Assembly: GCA_041397725.1 (NCBI GenBank)
Contig: JAWKVZ010000002.1
Span: forward strand, 248,001 to 312,000
Reading direction: 5' to 3'
Source of the DNA: JAGRKR01 sp041397725
Lineage (GTDB): Bacteria > Pseudomonadota > Alphaproteobacteria > Rhizobiales > Hyphomicrobiaceae
DNA length: 64,000 nucleotides
Shown here: positions 8,421-17,012 of the stretch, piece after piece
Position numbering within the stretch: the first letter of the stretch is position 1
How the letters are laid out: each line of letters opens with the position of its first letter
The notes under the pieces: model-generated
Told to the model about the DNA's origin: nothing
Databases searched by the model: none
What the model saw: only the letters and a program-made list of their open reading frames with translations
Translations under genes and position numbers: made by a program

Positions 8421-9098
8421 TTAACCACGCGTTGATACGCCATCCGAAGTCAGCGGCGGTACGAAAAGTCGTGAATTCTCGCTTTTGTGACCGGAGCGCA
8501 ACACTTGTCCGTCGACGAGGCGAGCCGCGCCCGTGGCGAGCAGCCCGACGGCGAACGGATAGAGCTTGTGCTCCGCGGTGAGGATGCGCGCCTCGAGTGC
8601 TGCGGGATCGTCACCCGGAAGCACGGGGACCGCCGCCTGGGCGATGATCGGTCCGGCATCCATCTCCTCGGTCACGAGGTGCACCGTGCAGCCCGAGATC
8701 GTCACGCCGGCATCGAGCGCTTGGCGCTGGGGCTCCAGTCCCTTGAACGACGGCAGCAGCGAGGGATGGATATTGAGCATGCGGCCCTGCCAGCGCGCCA
8801 CGAACGGGGCGGACAGGATGCGCATGAAGCCGGCGAGGCATACGAGGGCCACGCCCTTGGCAGCGAGCAGCGCATCGACGGCGGTGTCGAAAGAGTCGCG
8901 GGAGGCGTAGGCCTTGTGATCGACGACGGCTGTTTCGATCCCGGCGGAGCGGGCGTGTTCGAGACCGGCTGCCTGCGGCCGGTTCGATATGACGATGGCC
9001 ACCTCGGCGGGATAGTCGGGGCGGCGCGCAGCCTCGATCAGGGCCGCCATGTTGGAGCCCCGTCCCGAGATGAGAATGGCGATGCGTACCTTCGACAT
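8421..9098 (-). CDS. purN: Phosphoribosylglycinamide formyltransferase (purN)
   Basis: GAR transformylase of de novo purine synthesis, transferring a formyl group from 10-formyl-THF to glycinamide ribonucleotide. It has 225 residues. The N-terminus RIAILISGRGSNMAALIEA is the phosphate-binding loop. LNIHPSLLPSFKG contains the catalytic His and GCTVHLVTEEMDAGPII the catalytic Asp. The last ~20 residues (after GHKSENSR) extend slightly past the family core. The start is ATG at 9098. In many alphaproteobacteria purN directly follows purM; here a small gene on the opposite strand (9355-9618) sits between them, so purN needs its own promoter or long read-through. Confidence 0.96.
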   Translation of the reverse strand: MSKVRIAILISGRGSNMAALIEAARRPDYPAEVAIVISNRPQAAGLEHARSAGIETAVVDHKAYASRDSFDTAVDALLAAKGVALVCLAGFMRILSAPFVARWQGRMLNIHPSLLPSFKGLEPQRQALDAGVTISGCTVHLVTEEMDAGPIIAQAAVPVLPGDDPAALEARILTAEHKLYPFAVGLLATGAARLVDGQVLRSGHKSENSRLFVPPLTSDGVSTRG

Positions 9099-9321
9099 GG
9101 CCTGCCAGTCCGTATCCGACGCTGATGCGGCTCGTCTAGCATGCCGGTGCGGGGGCAGCCAGGGTGCCGGTCACGCTTTCCGGCGGTCGTCGATGCGTCG
9201 CTCGAAGCCCACCGCAGTCTCTGGCGGCGTGGGGCACCCTCGTCGGGCACGGGACGGGCGGGACCTGAAGTCGTCACGGCTTGACCTGCCGCAAGGCTTG
9301 CCGGTGCTTCGGTCCTTACGC

Positions 9322-9337
9322 TTACGAAATATCGTAA
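9322..9337. promoter_or_regulatory. 16-bp palindrome upstream of the HicA-like gene
   Basis: TTACGA (9322-9327), a 4-nt centre and TCGTAA (9332-9337) form a perfect inverted repeat 17 bp before ATG 9355. Its A/T-rich character stands out from the surroundings, and the position suits an operator for autoregulation; no binding protein can be named. Confidence 0.35.
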
Positions 9338-9354
9338 CGAAGGGAGCTCTGCCG

Positions 9355-9618
9355 ATGAATCACCGGCACCGCAAGACACTCCATGCGCTGTTCGCGCACC
9401 CCGTGAGCCACAACATCAACTTCAAGGACGTCATGCACGTGCTCGAGGATCTCGGGGCGACCGTCGACAACAAGTCCGGCAACCGCGTCGGCGTGTCGCT
9501 CAATGGTCATACGGCGGCGTTCACCCACGTGCATCACGATCTGCCGATCAACGAGGTCAACCAGATCAAGAAGTTTCTCGTCACCTGCGGTGTGGACCCG
9601 GCCAACTATCCGCTCTGA
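9355..9618 (+). CDS. Small HicA-like (dsRBD-fold) protein, no partner seen
   Basis: An 87-residue protein beginning MNHRHRKTLHALFAHP. Layout and size resemble the HicA mRNA-interferase fold: an N-terminal helix with FKDVMHVLEDLGATV, a strand pair RVGVSLNGHTAAFTHVHH, and a C-terminal helix EVNQIKKFLVTCGVDP. The usual G-S-H catalytic box of HicA is not present; the equivalent position reads GNRVGVSLNGH, so toxicity is doubtful. No HicB-like antitoxin gene lies on either side. The ATG at 9355 has GGGAG (9342-9346) and a perfect palindrome upstream. It is inserted between purN and purM in the opposite orientation. Proteins of this type are generally left as hypothetical; function is unknown. Confidence 0.65.
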   Translation: MNHRHRKTLHALFAHPVSHNINFKDVMHVLEDLGATVDNKSGNRVGVSLNGHTAAFTHVHHDLPINEVNQIKKFLVTCGVDPANYPL

Positions 9619-9666
9619 CAGGCACGGCTCGCGAGGCCGGTGGGCGCCTGTGCTTACTGGCCCGCG

Positions 9667-10794
9667 TCAGGCGCGAAGGCTGCCGCTGTAGCGCACGGCC
9701 TCCGCCAGGCCCTTGCCTTTGGCCTCGCTCTTGACGCCGCGCCCCTGCTCGACACTGCCGATGATGGTCGGGCTTTCGCCGGCCGCGCGGAGGGCATTGC
9801 TCACCGCGTCGGCTCGCGCCGCTTCGGCGACCACCACCATGCCGATGCCGCAGTTGAAGGTGCGCAGCAGCTCGGCCTCCGCGATGCGCCCTTCGCGCTT
9901 GAGCCAGTCGAATACGGGGGGCATGGCGAAGGCGGCCAGATCGACGTGGGCGGCGAGGCCATCGGGGAGCACGCGAGGCAGGTTCTCGCTGAGCCCGCCC
10001 CCGGTGATGTGCGACAGCGCCTTGACGGCGCCACCTGGGCCGCTTCCGCCTGTTGCCCGGATCGCCGCGAGCAAGGGACGCACGTAGAGCCGCGTCGGCG
10101 TCAGCAGGGCGTCACCGAGCGAGTTCTCCGCGGCGAAAGGCGCCGGCGCCGACCAGGCCAGGCCCGTGCGCGCGACGATCTTGCGGATGAGCGAGTAGCC
10201 GTTCGAGTGCGGACCCGACGACGGGAGCCCGATCAGCACGTCGCCGGCGGCGATGTCGGCCCGCGGCAGCAACTCGCCACGCTCGACGGCTCCGACGGCG
10301 AAACCCGCGAGATCGTAATCGTCGCCCTGGTACATGCCGGGCATCTCGGCCGTCTCGCCGCCGATGAGGGCGCAGCCGGACTGCCGGCAAGCCTCCGCAA
10401 TGCCCGCGACGATCGTTTGCGCGGAGGCCACGTCGAGCCGACCGCAAGCGAGATAATCCAAGAAAAACAAGGGCTCTGCGCCCTGGACGACGAGATCGTT
10501 GACGCTCATGGCGACGAGATCGACGCCGATGGTGCCGTGCCGGCCCGTCTCGATCGCGAGCTTCAGCTTCGTGCCGACGCCGTCGTTGGCGGCGACCAGG
10601 ATCGGATCGCGATAGCCGGCCGCCTTGAGATCGAACAGGCCGCCGAAGCCCCCGAGCGCCGCATCGGCGCCGGGACGCCGGGTCGCAGCGGCGAGCGGCT
10701 TGATGGCCTTGACCAGGGCATTGCCGGCGTCGATATCGACACCGGCCTCGCGATACGACAGGCTGCCGCTTGCGGTTGGCGATTCGTCCGGCAT
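9667..10794 (-). CDS. purM: Phosphoribosylformylglycinamidine cyclo-ligase (purM)
   Basis: AIR synthetase, the fifth step of purine synthesis, closing the imidazole ring with ATP. It has 375 residues, about family length. Conserved blocks include SYREAGVDIDAGNALV at the N-terminus, ANDGVGTKLKLAIETG, GVDLVAMSVNDLVVQGAEP, the signature GGETAEMPGMY, and AHSHITGGG-like KALSHITGGGLSENLPR. The start is ATG at 10794, with GGAGGA immediately upstream; the frame stays open to 10998 but that extension is not conserved. It is divergent from the DUF2066 gene, with which it shares a 203-bp promoter region. Confidence 0.96.
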   Translation of the reverse strand: MPDESPTASGSLSYREAGVDIDAGNALVKAIKPLAAATRRPGADAALGGFGGLFDLKAAGYRDPILVAANDGVGTKLKLAIETGRHGTIGVDLVAMSVNDLVVQGAEPLFFLDYLACGRLDVASAQTIVAGIAEACRQSGCALIGGETAEMPGMYQGDDYDLAGFAVGAVERGELLPRADIAAGDVLIGLPSSGPHSNGYSLIRKIVARTGLAWSAPAPFAAENSLGDALLTPTRLYVRPLLAAIRATGGSGPGGAVKALSHITGGGLSENLPRVLPDGLAAHVDLAAFAMPPVFDWLKREGRIAEAELLRTFNCGIGMVVVAEAARADAVSNALRAAGESPTIIGSVEQGRGVKSEAKGKGLAEAVRYSGSLRA

Positions 10795-10997
10795 GGTCCT
10801 CCAGAGGTCTTGTGCGCGGGCCGAGAAGCGGTCCGGCTGCGGCCGGTGCATGGGCGCTCCCAACTTTCGCCCCAAAGCTTGCCGGAGATGCGGCGGCATA
10901 GCAGACTTGCCGGCGAATCTGCAACACGGGCGGCGCTGGAGCCTGGGGAGAGCGGCACGACATGGTGCACTGGACAGCGCGTAAAGCACGGTACGCA

Positions 10998-12119
10998 ATG
11001 AGTTTGCGCGCCAGCGGCAGGGCTGCCGTGGTGGCGCTGGCGCTGGCCCTCGGCGGCGGGACGGCCGAGGCTGCCGACGTCTTCACCATCGCCAAATATC
11101 CCGTCGACGCGACGGACAGCGACGCGGTCAAGGCGAAGGAACGGGCCATCCTCGACGGCCAGCAGGCCGCCTTCCGTGCGCTCCTGAAACGGCTGGTTCC
11201 GGTATCCGCGTACCGGCGCCTGTCGGCAGCCCGCATCTCCACCAAGGCGTCGGAACTGATCGAGGGCTTTCAGGTGCGCTCCGAGACGAACTCGGACACG
11301 CAGTACATCGCCTCGTTCGATTTCACCTTCCAGGCCAAGGGCGTGCGCGAATTGCTGCGCCGGCACGGCCTCCCCTTCATCGAGACCCAGGCCGCCTCGG
11401 TCACCCTGGTGCCGGTCTTCCTCGCCCAGGTACCGGTCGCCGGCGACGGCGCTCCCGCGCCGGGCAAGCACGTGGGCAAGGGCCTGGGCACTTGGACAAG
11501 CGCCTGGCGGGGGCTCGACCTCGCCAACACCTTGACGCCGATCACCTTGAAGCCGCTGCGCAAGGAGGTTCACGTCGACGTCATCACGGCGCTGCTCAAG
11601 GGCGATTTCGAGCAGATGCGCATTCTGGCCGGGGAGTACGGAACCGACCGCGTTGTCGTCGCCGCGGCAGAGCCTGACCCCGCGCGCCGAAGGCTGCATG
11701 TGACGCTGGCCGGCCGGGACGCCATCGGCTTCTTTCATCTCAAGCGCAGCTACCGCGTCGAGGGCGGCGATCTCGGCTACGCCGCCGAGCTCGCGGCCGT
11801 CGTCGGGCTCGGCATCATCGAGGGGCGCTGGAAGGTCACGAACGCGCCGCAGACGGTCGCGGCGAGGCCGGATGCCGGGCCGTCGGCGCCGGTCCAGATC
11901 AGCGTCGAGTTCCGCAGCCGGGCCGATTGGCAGCGCATGCAGGACATGCTGCTGCAGACGCCGGGGGTCGCCGACCTCGAGATCGACGCCCTGTCGGCGC
12001 GCGGCGCCAGCGTGAGATTGAGCTTTCCGGGCGGCGCGGGTCCGCTCGCGCTCACGCTCGCCCAGCAGGGGATCTATCTGAGGAACGTCGGTGGGCAGTG
12101 GATTCTGAGGGCACAGTGA
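10998..12119 (+). CDS. DUF2066 domain-containing exported protein
   Basis: Protein of 373 residues starting at ATG 10998, with a signal peptide MSLRASGRAAVVALALALGG followed by an AEA-A cleavage region near residue 28, so it is exported to the periplasm. The N-terminal half, with KERAILDGQQAAFRALLKRL and ASFDFTFQAKGVRELLRRHG, matches the DUF2066 pattern, whose biochemical role is not established. The C-terminal part (about 290-373) has a further small alpha/beta domain, QISVEFRSRADWQRMQDML. It heads a collinear run with pgsA, the AI-2E transporter, hdaA, ppk and ppx, though a 242-bp gap separates it from pgsA. Confidence 0.8.
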   Translation: MSLRASGRAAVVALALALGGGTAEAADVFTIAKYPVDATDSDAVKAKERAILDGQQAAFRALLKRLVPVSAYRRLSAARISTKASELIEGFQVRSETNSDTQYIASFDFTFQAKGVRELLRRHGLPFIETQAASVTLVPVFLAQVPVAGDGAPAPGKHVGKGLGTWTSAWRGLDLANTLTPITLKPLRKEVHVDVITALLKGDFEQMRILAGEYGTDRVVVAAAEPDPARRRLHVTLAGRDAIGFFHLKRSYRVEGGDLGYAAELAAVVGLGIIEGRWKVTNAPQTVAARPDAGPSAPVQISVEFRSRADWQRMQDMLLQTPGVADLEIDALSARGASVRLSFPGGAGPLALTLAQQGIYLRNVGGQWILRAQ

Positions 12120-12361
12120 CGGGCCGGGCCGACCGGCGGTCTTGCGTCCAGGCCCCGTTGATCTTCCTGGCGATTGACGATTGCCTTTCTGGTAATCTCA
12201 ATCAATCGTAGACAGTTGGGGTTCGTTCGGCCCTGAACGCGACGCCGCCGTCTGCGGGCAGGCGCGCAATCCTGCGTGCGAACGGCTGAAGGAGACTCGT
12301 CCTGGTTGAGGGCACAGAGATAAACCGGCCGGCCCCATCGCTGCCGAAGGCGAATTCCGTC

Positions 12362-12913
12362 TTGAACCCGGCGAACCTGATCACGCTCGGCCGCGTCATC
12401 CTGGTGCCGGTCGTGTTCTGGCTGCTCGTCTCCGGCCATCTCAAGGGGGCGTTCTTCCTGTTCATGCTGGCTGGCGTCAGCGACGCCGTCGACGGCTATC
12501 TCGCCAAGAACTTCGACTGGCAGACCGATCTCGGCGCCTACCTGGACCCGCTCGCGGACAAGCTGCTGATCGTCAGCATCTTCCTCGCGCTCGGCGTTTC
12601 GGCGCAGCTCCCGTCCTGGATCGTCGTCGCCGTGGTGGCGCGCGATTTTCTGATCGTCGCCGCGGTCATGATGGCGCTCCTGCTCGGGCGGCCGATGCGC
12701 GTGCGGCCTATCCTGGTCAGCAAGGCCAATACGGTCAGCCAGATCGTTCTCGCGGCCGTCGTGATGGCAAACGGGGCGTTCATGCTGGGGCTGACGACGG
12801 CGCTGCAGGTGCTGATCTGGCTGACCGCAGCACTGACCCTGATGTCGCTCGCGGCCTACTTGAGGACTTGGCTTATGCACATGTCCGGCTATGAATCGGG
12901 TGAGGCCGGATAA
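12362..12913 (+). CDS. pgsA: CDP-diacylglycerol-glycerol-3-phosphate 3-phosphatidyltransferase (pgsA)
   Basis: Integral membrane enzyme of 183 residues that makes phosphatidylglycerol phosphate, the first committed step to phosphatidylglycerol. The N-terminus NPANLITLGRVILVPVVFW is typical of PgsA. The CDP-alcohol phosphotransferase motif D-x2-DG-x2-A-R-x8-G-x3-D-x3-D is present as DAVDGYLAK...G-x3-D-PLA-D, but with Lys in place of the usual Arg. Several hydrophobic helices follow. The start is uncertain: TTG 12362 gives a family-like N-terminus with a weak AAGG site, whereas a strong AAGGAG (12290-12295) precedes an in-frame CTG at 12302, which would add 20 residues. The short form is preferred. 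Confidence 0.88.
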   Translation: MNPANLITLGRVILVPVVFWLLVSGHLKGAFFLFMLAGVSDAVDGYLAKNFDWQTDLGAYLDPLADKLLIVSIFLALGVSAQLPSWIVVAVVARDFLIVAAVMMALLLGRPMRVRPILVSKANTVSQIVLAAVVMANGAFMLGLTTALQVLIWLTAALTLMSLAAYLRTWLMHMSGYESGEAG

Positions 12914-12964
12914 AGATTCGTCATGGGACGCGGCCCTCCCGCTGAACTGAGGAGGGGATGAGGG

Positions 12965-14062
12965 ATGCTCAAGGAGCGACACGTCGTATTCTGGCTGGCA
13001 GCAGCTTTGCTCGCGGCCCTGATGCTGCTGCTGCTGCGCGAAATCCTGCTGCCGTTCGTCGCTGGCCTCGTGATCGCCTATTTCCTCAATCCTGTCGTCG
13101 ATGCACTGCAACGGTGGGGCGTTCCGCGGGGCCTCGGGACGTTGCTCATCGTCGGTCTCGCTGGACTGGCGTTCGTGGCCGCGCTGGTCTTTCTGTTGCC
13201 GCTCCTCGTCGATCAGGTCCAGCGGCTGGCGACGGGGCTGCCCAGCTATCTCGACCAGTTGCGCCGTCTCGTCGAGGCGTGGGCGACGGCGCGCTTCGGC
13301 GCGGCCTCTCCCGCCATCCACTCCGGGCTCGAGCAGGTGCAGAAGGCCATCGTCGACAACTGGGCCTGGGCGGCGAGCCTGGTTTTCTCGTCCGTCTGGA
13401 GCCGCGGTCTGGCACTCGTCAACCTGGTATCGCTGCTGCTCATCACGCCTGTGGTCGTCTTCTACCTGCTGGCCGATTGGCCGCGCATGATCACCCGCAT
13501 GGACGGCTGGCTGCCGCGCGATCAGGCGCCGACCATCCGCCGCCTCGCCGGCGAGATGAATCTGGCCGTCTCGGCCTTCATCCGCGGGCAGGGCACCATC
13601 TGCCTCATTCTCGGCTGCCTTTATGCCTTCGGCTTGACCTTCGCGGGCCTGCGCTATGGTGCGCTCATCGGCGTCGCCACGGGCCTGCTGAGCTTCGTGC
13701 CGATCGTCGGCTGGAGCGTCGGCTTCGTCACGGCCTTGGGGCTGGCAGTGGCGGAGTTCGGTCTGAGCTGGGCGCCGCTGGCGAAGGTCGCGGGCGTGTT
13801 CCTGGCCGGTCAGGTGCTCGATACCGGTTTCCTGTCGCCGCGGATCGTCGGCAAGAGCGTCGGCCTGCATCCGGTGTGGCTGATGTTCGCGCTGTTCGTC
13901 TTCAGCTATCTGTTCGGCTTCGTCGGCGTGCTGCTGGCGGTGCCGCTCGGCGCCGCCATCGCGGTGCTCGTCCGTTTCGCGCTCGAGGTCTACCTAGCGA
14001 GCCCCATCTATCGGGGCTGCGCGCCCGTCGAGACGCAGGGGCAGGAGCCCGCCAGGGAATGA
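12965..14062 (+). CDS. AI-2E family (PerM-type) membrane transporter
   Basis: Polytopic inner-membrane protein of 365 residues with about eight predicted helices, matching the AI-2E/PerM family. Diagnostic blocks are LREILLPFVAGLVIAYFLNP near the N-terminus, VVFYLLADWPRM in the middle, and GLLSFVPIVGWSVGF with GHFLEP-like VLDTGFLSPRIVGKSVGLHP in the second half. The family moves small molecules such as autoinducer-2 or acts in Na+/H+ exchange; the substrate here is unknown. The gene begins with ATG 12965 after GAGGGG. Its stop overlaps the hdaA start (ATGA), so the two are translated in tandem, an arrangement that recurs in alphaproteobacteria. Confidence 0.88.
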   Translation: MLKERHVVFWLAAALLAALMLLLLREILLPFVAGLVIAYFLNPVVDALQRWGVPRGLGTLLIVGLAGLAFVAALVFLLPLLVDQVQRLATGLPSYLDQLRRLVEAWATARFGAASPAIHSGLEQVQKAIVDNWAWAASLVFSSVWSRGLALVNLVSLLLITPVVVFYLLADWPRMITRMDGWLPRDQAPTIRRLAGEMNLAVSAFIRGQGTICLILGCLYAFGLTFAGLRYGALIGVATGLLSFVPIVGWSVGFVTALGLAVAEFGLSWAPLAKVAGVFLAGQVLDTGFLSPRIVGKSVGLHPVWLMFALFVFSYLFGFVGVLLAVPLGAAIAVLVRFALEVYLASPIYRGCAPVETQGQEPARE

Positions 14063-14751
14063 GCAAGCCGGGCCGGCAATTGACGCTGGATCTGCCGCAT
14101 CGCGCCGCCCTCGATGCAGAGGACTTCCTCGTCAGCGACAGCAATGCCGCGGCCGTGGCCGTCATCGATCGCTGGCCGGACTGGTCGGCGGGTGGGCTGA
14201 TGCTCGTGGGGCCGGCCGGGGTGGGCAAGAGCCATCTCGCCAATGTCTGGCGTCGGCGCAGCGGCGCGGTGCTTATCTCCGCCGCCGCCCTGACGGACCA
14301 GAGCCTCAGGCACGTGCTGACCGCGTCCGCGGTGATCGTCGAGGATGTCGACCGCGGCCTCGGCGAGGAGCGTGCACTCTTTCACCTGCTCAATCTGGGC
14401 CGCGAGCAGCGACTTTCGCTGCTGCTGACCTCGCGGGCCAACCCCGGTATCATGGAGATCGCGCTCGCGGACCTCAGGTCGCGCCTCAGAGCCATGCCGG
14501 TCGTGGAGATCGAGGCTCCGGACGAGGCCTTGATGCAGGCTGTCGTCGTGAAGCTGTTCGCCGACCGACAGCTCGCGGTGGAGCCGTCCGTGGTCGCCTA
14601 TGTCGCCGCCGCCGCCGGCCGCTCGATGGAGGCGGCCGTCCGCACCGTGGCGGAGATCGATCAGGTCGCCTTGGCCTCGCGCCGCCGCGTCACGCAGACC
14701 CTGGCGAGCGAGGTTCTGAGCGGTATGACGTCCGAGGCGGGCGACGCGTAG
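14059..14751 (+). CDS. hdaA: DnaA regulatory inactivator / HdaA-like AAA+ protein
   Basis: DnaA-paralogous AAA+ protein of 230 residues that should stimulate ATP hydrolysis by DnaA at the DNA polymerase clamp, preventing re-initiation. The N-terminal QLTLDLPHR is a clamp-binding type motif (QLxLDL). Walker A is VGPAGVGKSHLA near residue 56; Walker B is the DnaA-like VIVEDVDR near 96, with the usual acidic pair inverted to ED. Sensor residues follow in LLLTSRANP, and LADLRSRLRAM is the Arg-finger region. It lacks the DnaA DNA-binding domain IV, as expected for Hda. It starts at ATG 14059, overlapping the preceding gene, and precedes ppk. Confidence 0.9.
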   Translation: MSKPGRQLTLDLPHRAALDAEDFLVSDSNAAAVAVIDRWPDWSAGGLMLVGPAGVGKSHLANVWRRRSGAVLISAAALTDQSLRHVLTASAVIVEDVDRGLGEERALFHLLNLGREQRLSLLLTSRANPGIMEIALADLRSRLRAMPVVEIEAPDEALMQAVVVKLFADRQLAVEPSVVAYVAAAAGRSMEAAVRTVAEIDQVALASRRRVTQTLASEVLSGMTSEAGDA

Positions 14752-14816
14752 GGGCCGGATGGTCGGTCGCGCGTTTCGGATGGCGAAAGTCTCACGCACG
14801 CAGAGCACGGAAGTCC

Positions 14817-17012
14817 ATGAGCGGAAAGCACAAGGAAGGGGCGAAAGTGCGCTACCCGGCGCTGGCCGGTCCCGAGCGCTATTACAACCGCGAGCTGTCC
14901 TGGCTGCAGTTCAACGAGCGTGTGCTGAAAGAGGCGCAGAACCTCCGCCATCCCCTGCTGGAGCGGCTGCGGTTCCTGTCGATCTCCGCCTCGAACCTCG
15001 ACGAATTCTACATGGTCCGCGTGGCTGGCCTGCACGGGCAGGTCGTGGCCGGAGTGACGGCGCCGAGCCAGGACGGGCTGACGCCTGCCATGCAGCTCGT
15101 GGCGATCAATCGTTTCGTGGCGCGGCTGTCCGAGCAGCAGCAGTCCTGCTGGTCCACGCTGACCCAGTCGCTCCCCGCCGCCGGCATCCGCCTCGTCGAT
15201 CCTCAGCACCTGCGCGAGGACGAACGGGCGTGGCTCGAGCAAGAGTTCATGGCCCGCATCTTCCCGGTTCTGACCCCCATCGCCGTCGACCCGGCCCATC
15301 CCTTTCCCTTCATTCCGAACCTCGGCCTCACGATCGGGCTCGAACTCGAGAAGGCGGGGCGTGCGATGCACGCGCTTATGCCGATCCCGAGCCAGCTTCA
15401 GCGCTTCGTCCGCCTTCCGGACCTCGTCGAGGATGCGGGCTCTGGAGCGCGCCCGGAAATCCGCTTCATGCGCGTCGAGCGCATCATCTCGATGTTCGTC
15501 TCGCGTCTCTTTCCCGGCTACAAGGCCAGCGGTCTCGGCGCCTTCCGCGTGCTGCGCGACAGCGACATCGAGGTGCAGGAGGAAGCCGAGGATCTCGTGC
15601 GACTGTTCGAGACGGCGCTGAAGCGACGGCGCCGCGGTTCCGTCATCCGGCTCGAGATCGACGCGTCCATGCCCGAATCTCTGCAGCGCTTCGTCATCGA
15701 GGAGCTGGAGGTCGGCGGCGACCACGTCTTCGTGCAGCAGGGGCTGCTCGGTCTGGCCGATACCTCGCAGCTCATCGTGCCGGAGCGGGTGGATCTGCAA
15801 TTCCGCCCGCACGACATCCGCTTTCCCGAGCGCATCCGCGAGTTCAACGGCGACTGCTTCGCGGCCATTCGCACGAAGGACATCGTCGTTCATCACCCCT
15901 ACGAGTCCTTCGACGTGGTGCTGCAATTCGTGCGTCAGGCGGCCGCCGATCCGGACGTCATGGCGATCAAGTGGACGCTCTACCGGACGTCGAAGGACAG
16001 CCCCGTCATCAGGGCACTCAAAGAGGCGGCGGAGGCGGGCAAGTCGGTGACGGCGGTGGTCGAACTCAAGGCGCGCTTCGACGAGGCGGCCAACATCAAG
16101 TGGGCGCGTGATCTCGAGAGCGCCGGCGTGCATGTGGTGTACGGCTTCATCGAGCTGAAGACGCATGCCAAGCTGGCCCTGGTCGTGCGCCGCGAGGGCA
16201 ACGGTCTCGTCACCTACTGTCACCTCGGCACCGGCAACTATCATCCGGTGACCGCGCGGGTTTACACTGATCTGTCGTTCTTCACGGCCGACCCGGCCAT
16301 CGGGCGGGACGTGCAACGCCTGTTCAACTTTGTCACGGGCTACGCGGAGCCGGCCGAGCTCGAGCTGATGGCCGCCTCGCCCCACGGCATCCGCCAGGCC
16401 ATCGTCGCGCATATCGAGGGGGAGATCGAGCATGCCAAGGCCGGCCGGCCGGCGGCGATCTGGATGAAGATGAACTCGCTCGTCGACCGCGGCATCATCG
16501 ACGCCCTTTATGCGGCGAGCCGCGCCGGCGTCGAGATCGACCTGGTCGTGCGCGGCATCTGTTGCCTGCGGCCCGGCGTGCCCGGCCTTTCGGAGAACAT
16601 CCGGGTGAAGAGCATCATCGGCCGGTTTCTCGAGCATGCCCGCATTTATTGTTTCGGCAACGGCCACGGGCTGCCGTCTGAGCAGGCAGTTGTGTATATC
16701 AGCTCGGCGGACATGATGCCGCGCAATCTCGAACGGCGTGTGGAGGCTATGGTGCCAATCCTCAACCCCACCGTACACGAGCAGATCCTCGATCAGATCA
16801 TGGTGGCAAATTTCAAGGACAACCAGCAGAGCTGGCGCATTCTCGCCGACGGCTCGTCGGAGCGCATGGCTCCCGCGGCGGGCGAGGCGCCGTTCAACGC
16901 GCACGAGTATTTCATGACCAATCCGAGCCTGTCCGGCCGCGGCCGCTCCCTCAGCGAGAGCTTTCCTCCGCGCTTCTCCGTGGCCAAGAAGGCCGAGGCA
17001 GGGCGCGCGTGA
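14817..17012 (+). CDS. ppk: Polyphosphate kinase 1 (ppk)
   Basis: PPK1, which polymerises ATP gamma-phosphate into inorganic polyphosphate at the membrane face of the cytoplasm. It has 731 residues. The N-terminal domain carries YYNRELSWLQFNERVL and FLSISASNLDEFYMVRVAG. The catalytic phospholipase-D-like domains include KWTLYRTSKDSPVIRAL and TYCHLGTGNYHP with the conserved histidines. A second PLD block has YGFIELKTHAKLALVVRR, and YISSADMMPRNLERRVE lies near the end. The ATG at 14817 is the start. The ppx start overlaps its stop by four bases (GTGA), so synthesis and breakdown enzymes are translationally coupled, the standard arrangement. Confidence 0.97.
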   Translation: MSGKHKEGAKVRYPALAGPERYYNRELSWLQFNERVLKEAQNLRHPLLERLRFLSISASNLDEFYMVRVAGLHGQVVAGVTAPSQDGLTPAMQLVAINRFVARLSEQQQSCWSTLTQSLPAAGIRLVDPQHLREDERAWLEQEFMARIFPVLTPIAVDPAHPFPFIPNLGLTIGLELEKAGRAMHALMPIPSQLQRFVRLPDLVEDAGSGARPEIRFMRVERIISMFVSRLFPGYKASGLGAFRVLRDSDIEVQEEAEDLVRLFETALKRRRRGSVIRLEIDASMPESLQRFVIEELEVGGDHVFVQQGLLGLADTSQLIVPERVDLQFRPHDIRFPERIREFNGDCFAAIRTKDIVVHHPYESFDVVLQFVRQAAADPDVMAIKWTLYRTSKDSPVIRALKEAAEAGKSVTAVVELKARFDEAANIKWARDLESAGVHVVYGFIELKTHAKLALVVRREGNGLVTYCHLGTGNYHPVTARVYTDLSFFTADPAIGRDVQRLFNFVTGYAEPAELELMAASPHGIRQAIVAHIEGEIEHAKAGRPAAIWMKMNSLVDRGIIDALYAASRAGVEIDLVVRGICCLRPGVPGLSENIRVKSIIGRFLEHARIYCFGNGHGLPSEQAVVYISSADMMPRNLERRVEAMVPILNPTVHEQILDQIMVANFKDNQQSWRILADGSSERMAPAAGEAPFNAHEYFMTNPSLSGRGRSLSESFPPRFSVAKKAEAGRA

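Noticed and set aside
9355..9618. Complete HicAB toxin-antitoxin module
   Set aside because: No HicB-like gene is present on either side, and the G-S-H box expected of active HicA is missing.
14752..14816. Pho box upstream of ppk
   Set aside because: The 65-bp interval lacks the CTGTCAT-type direct repeats expected of a PhoB site.
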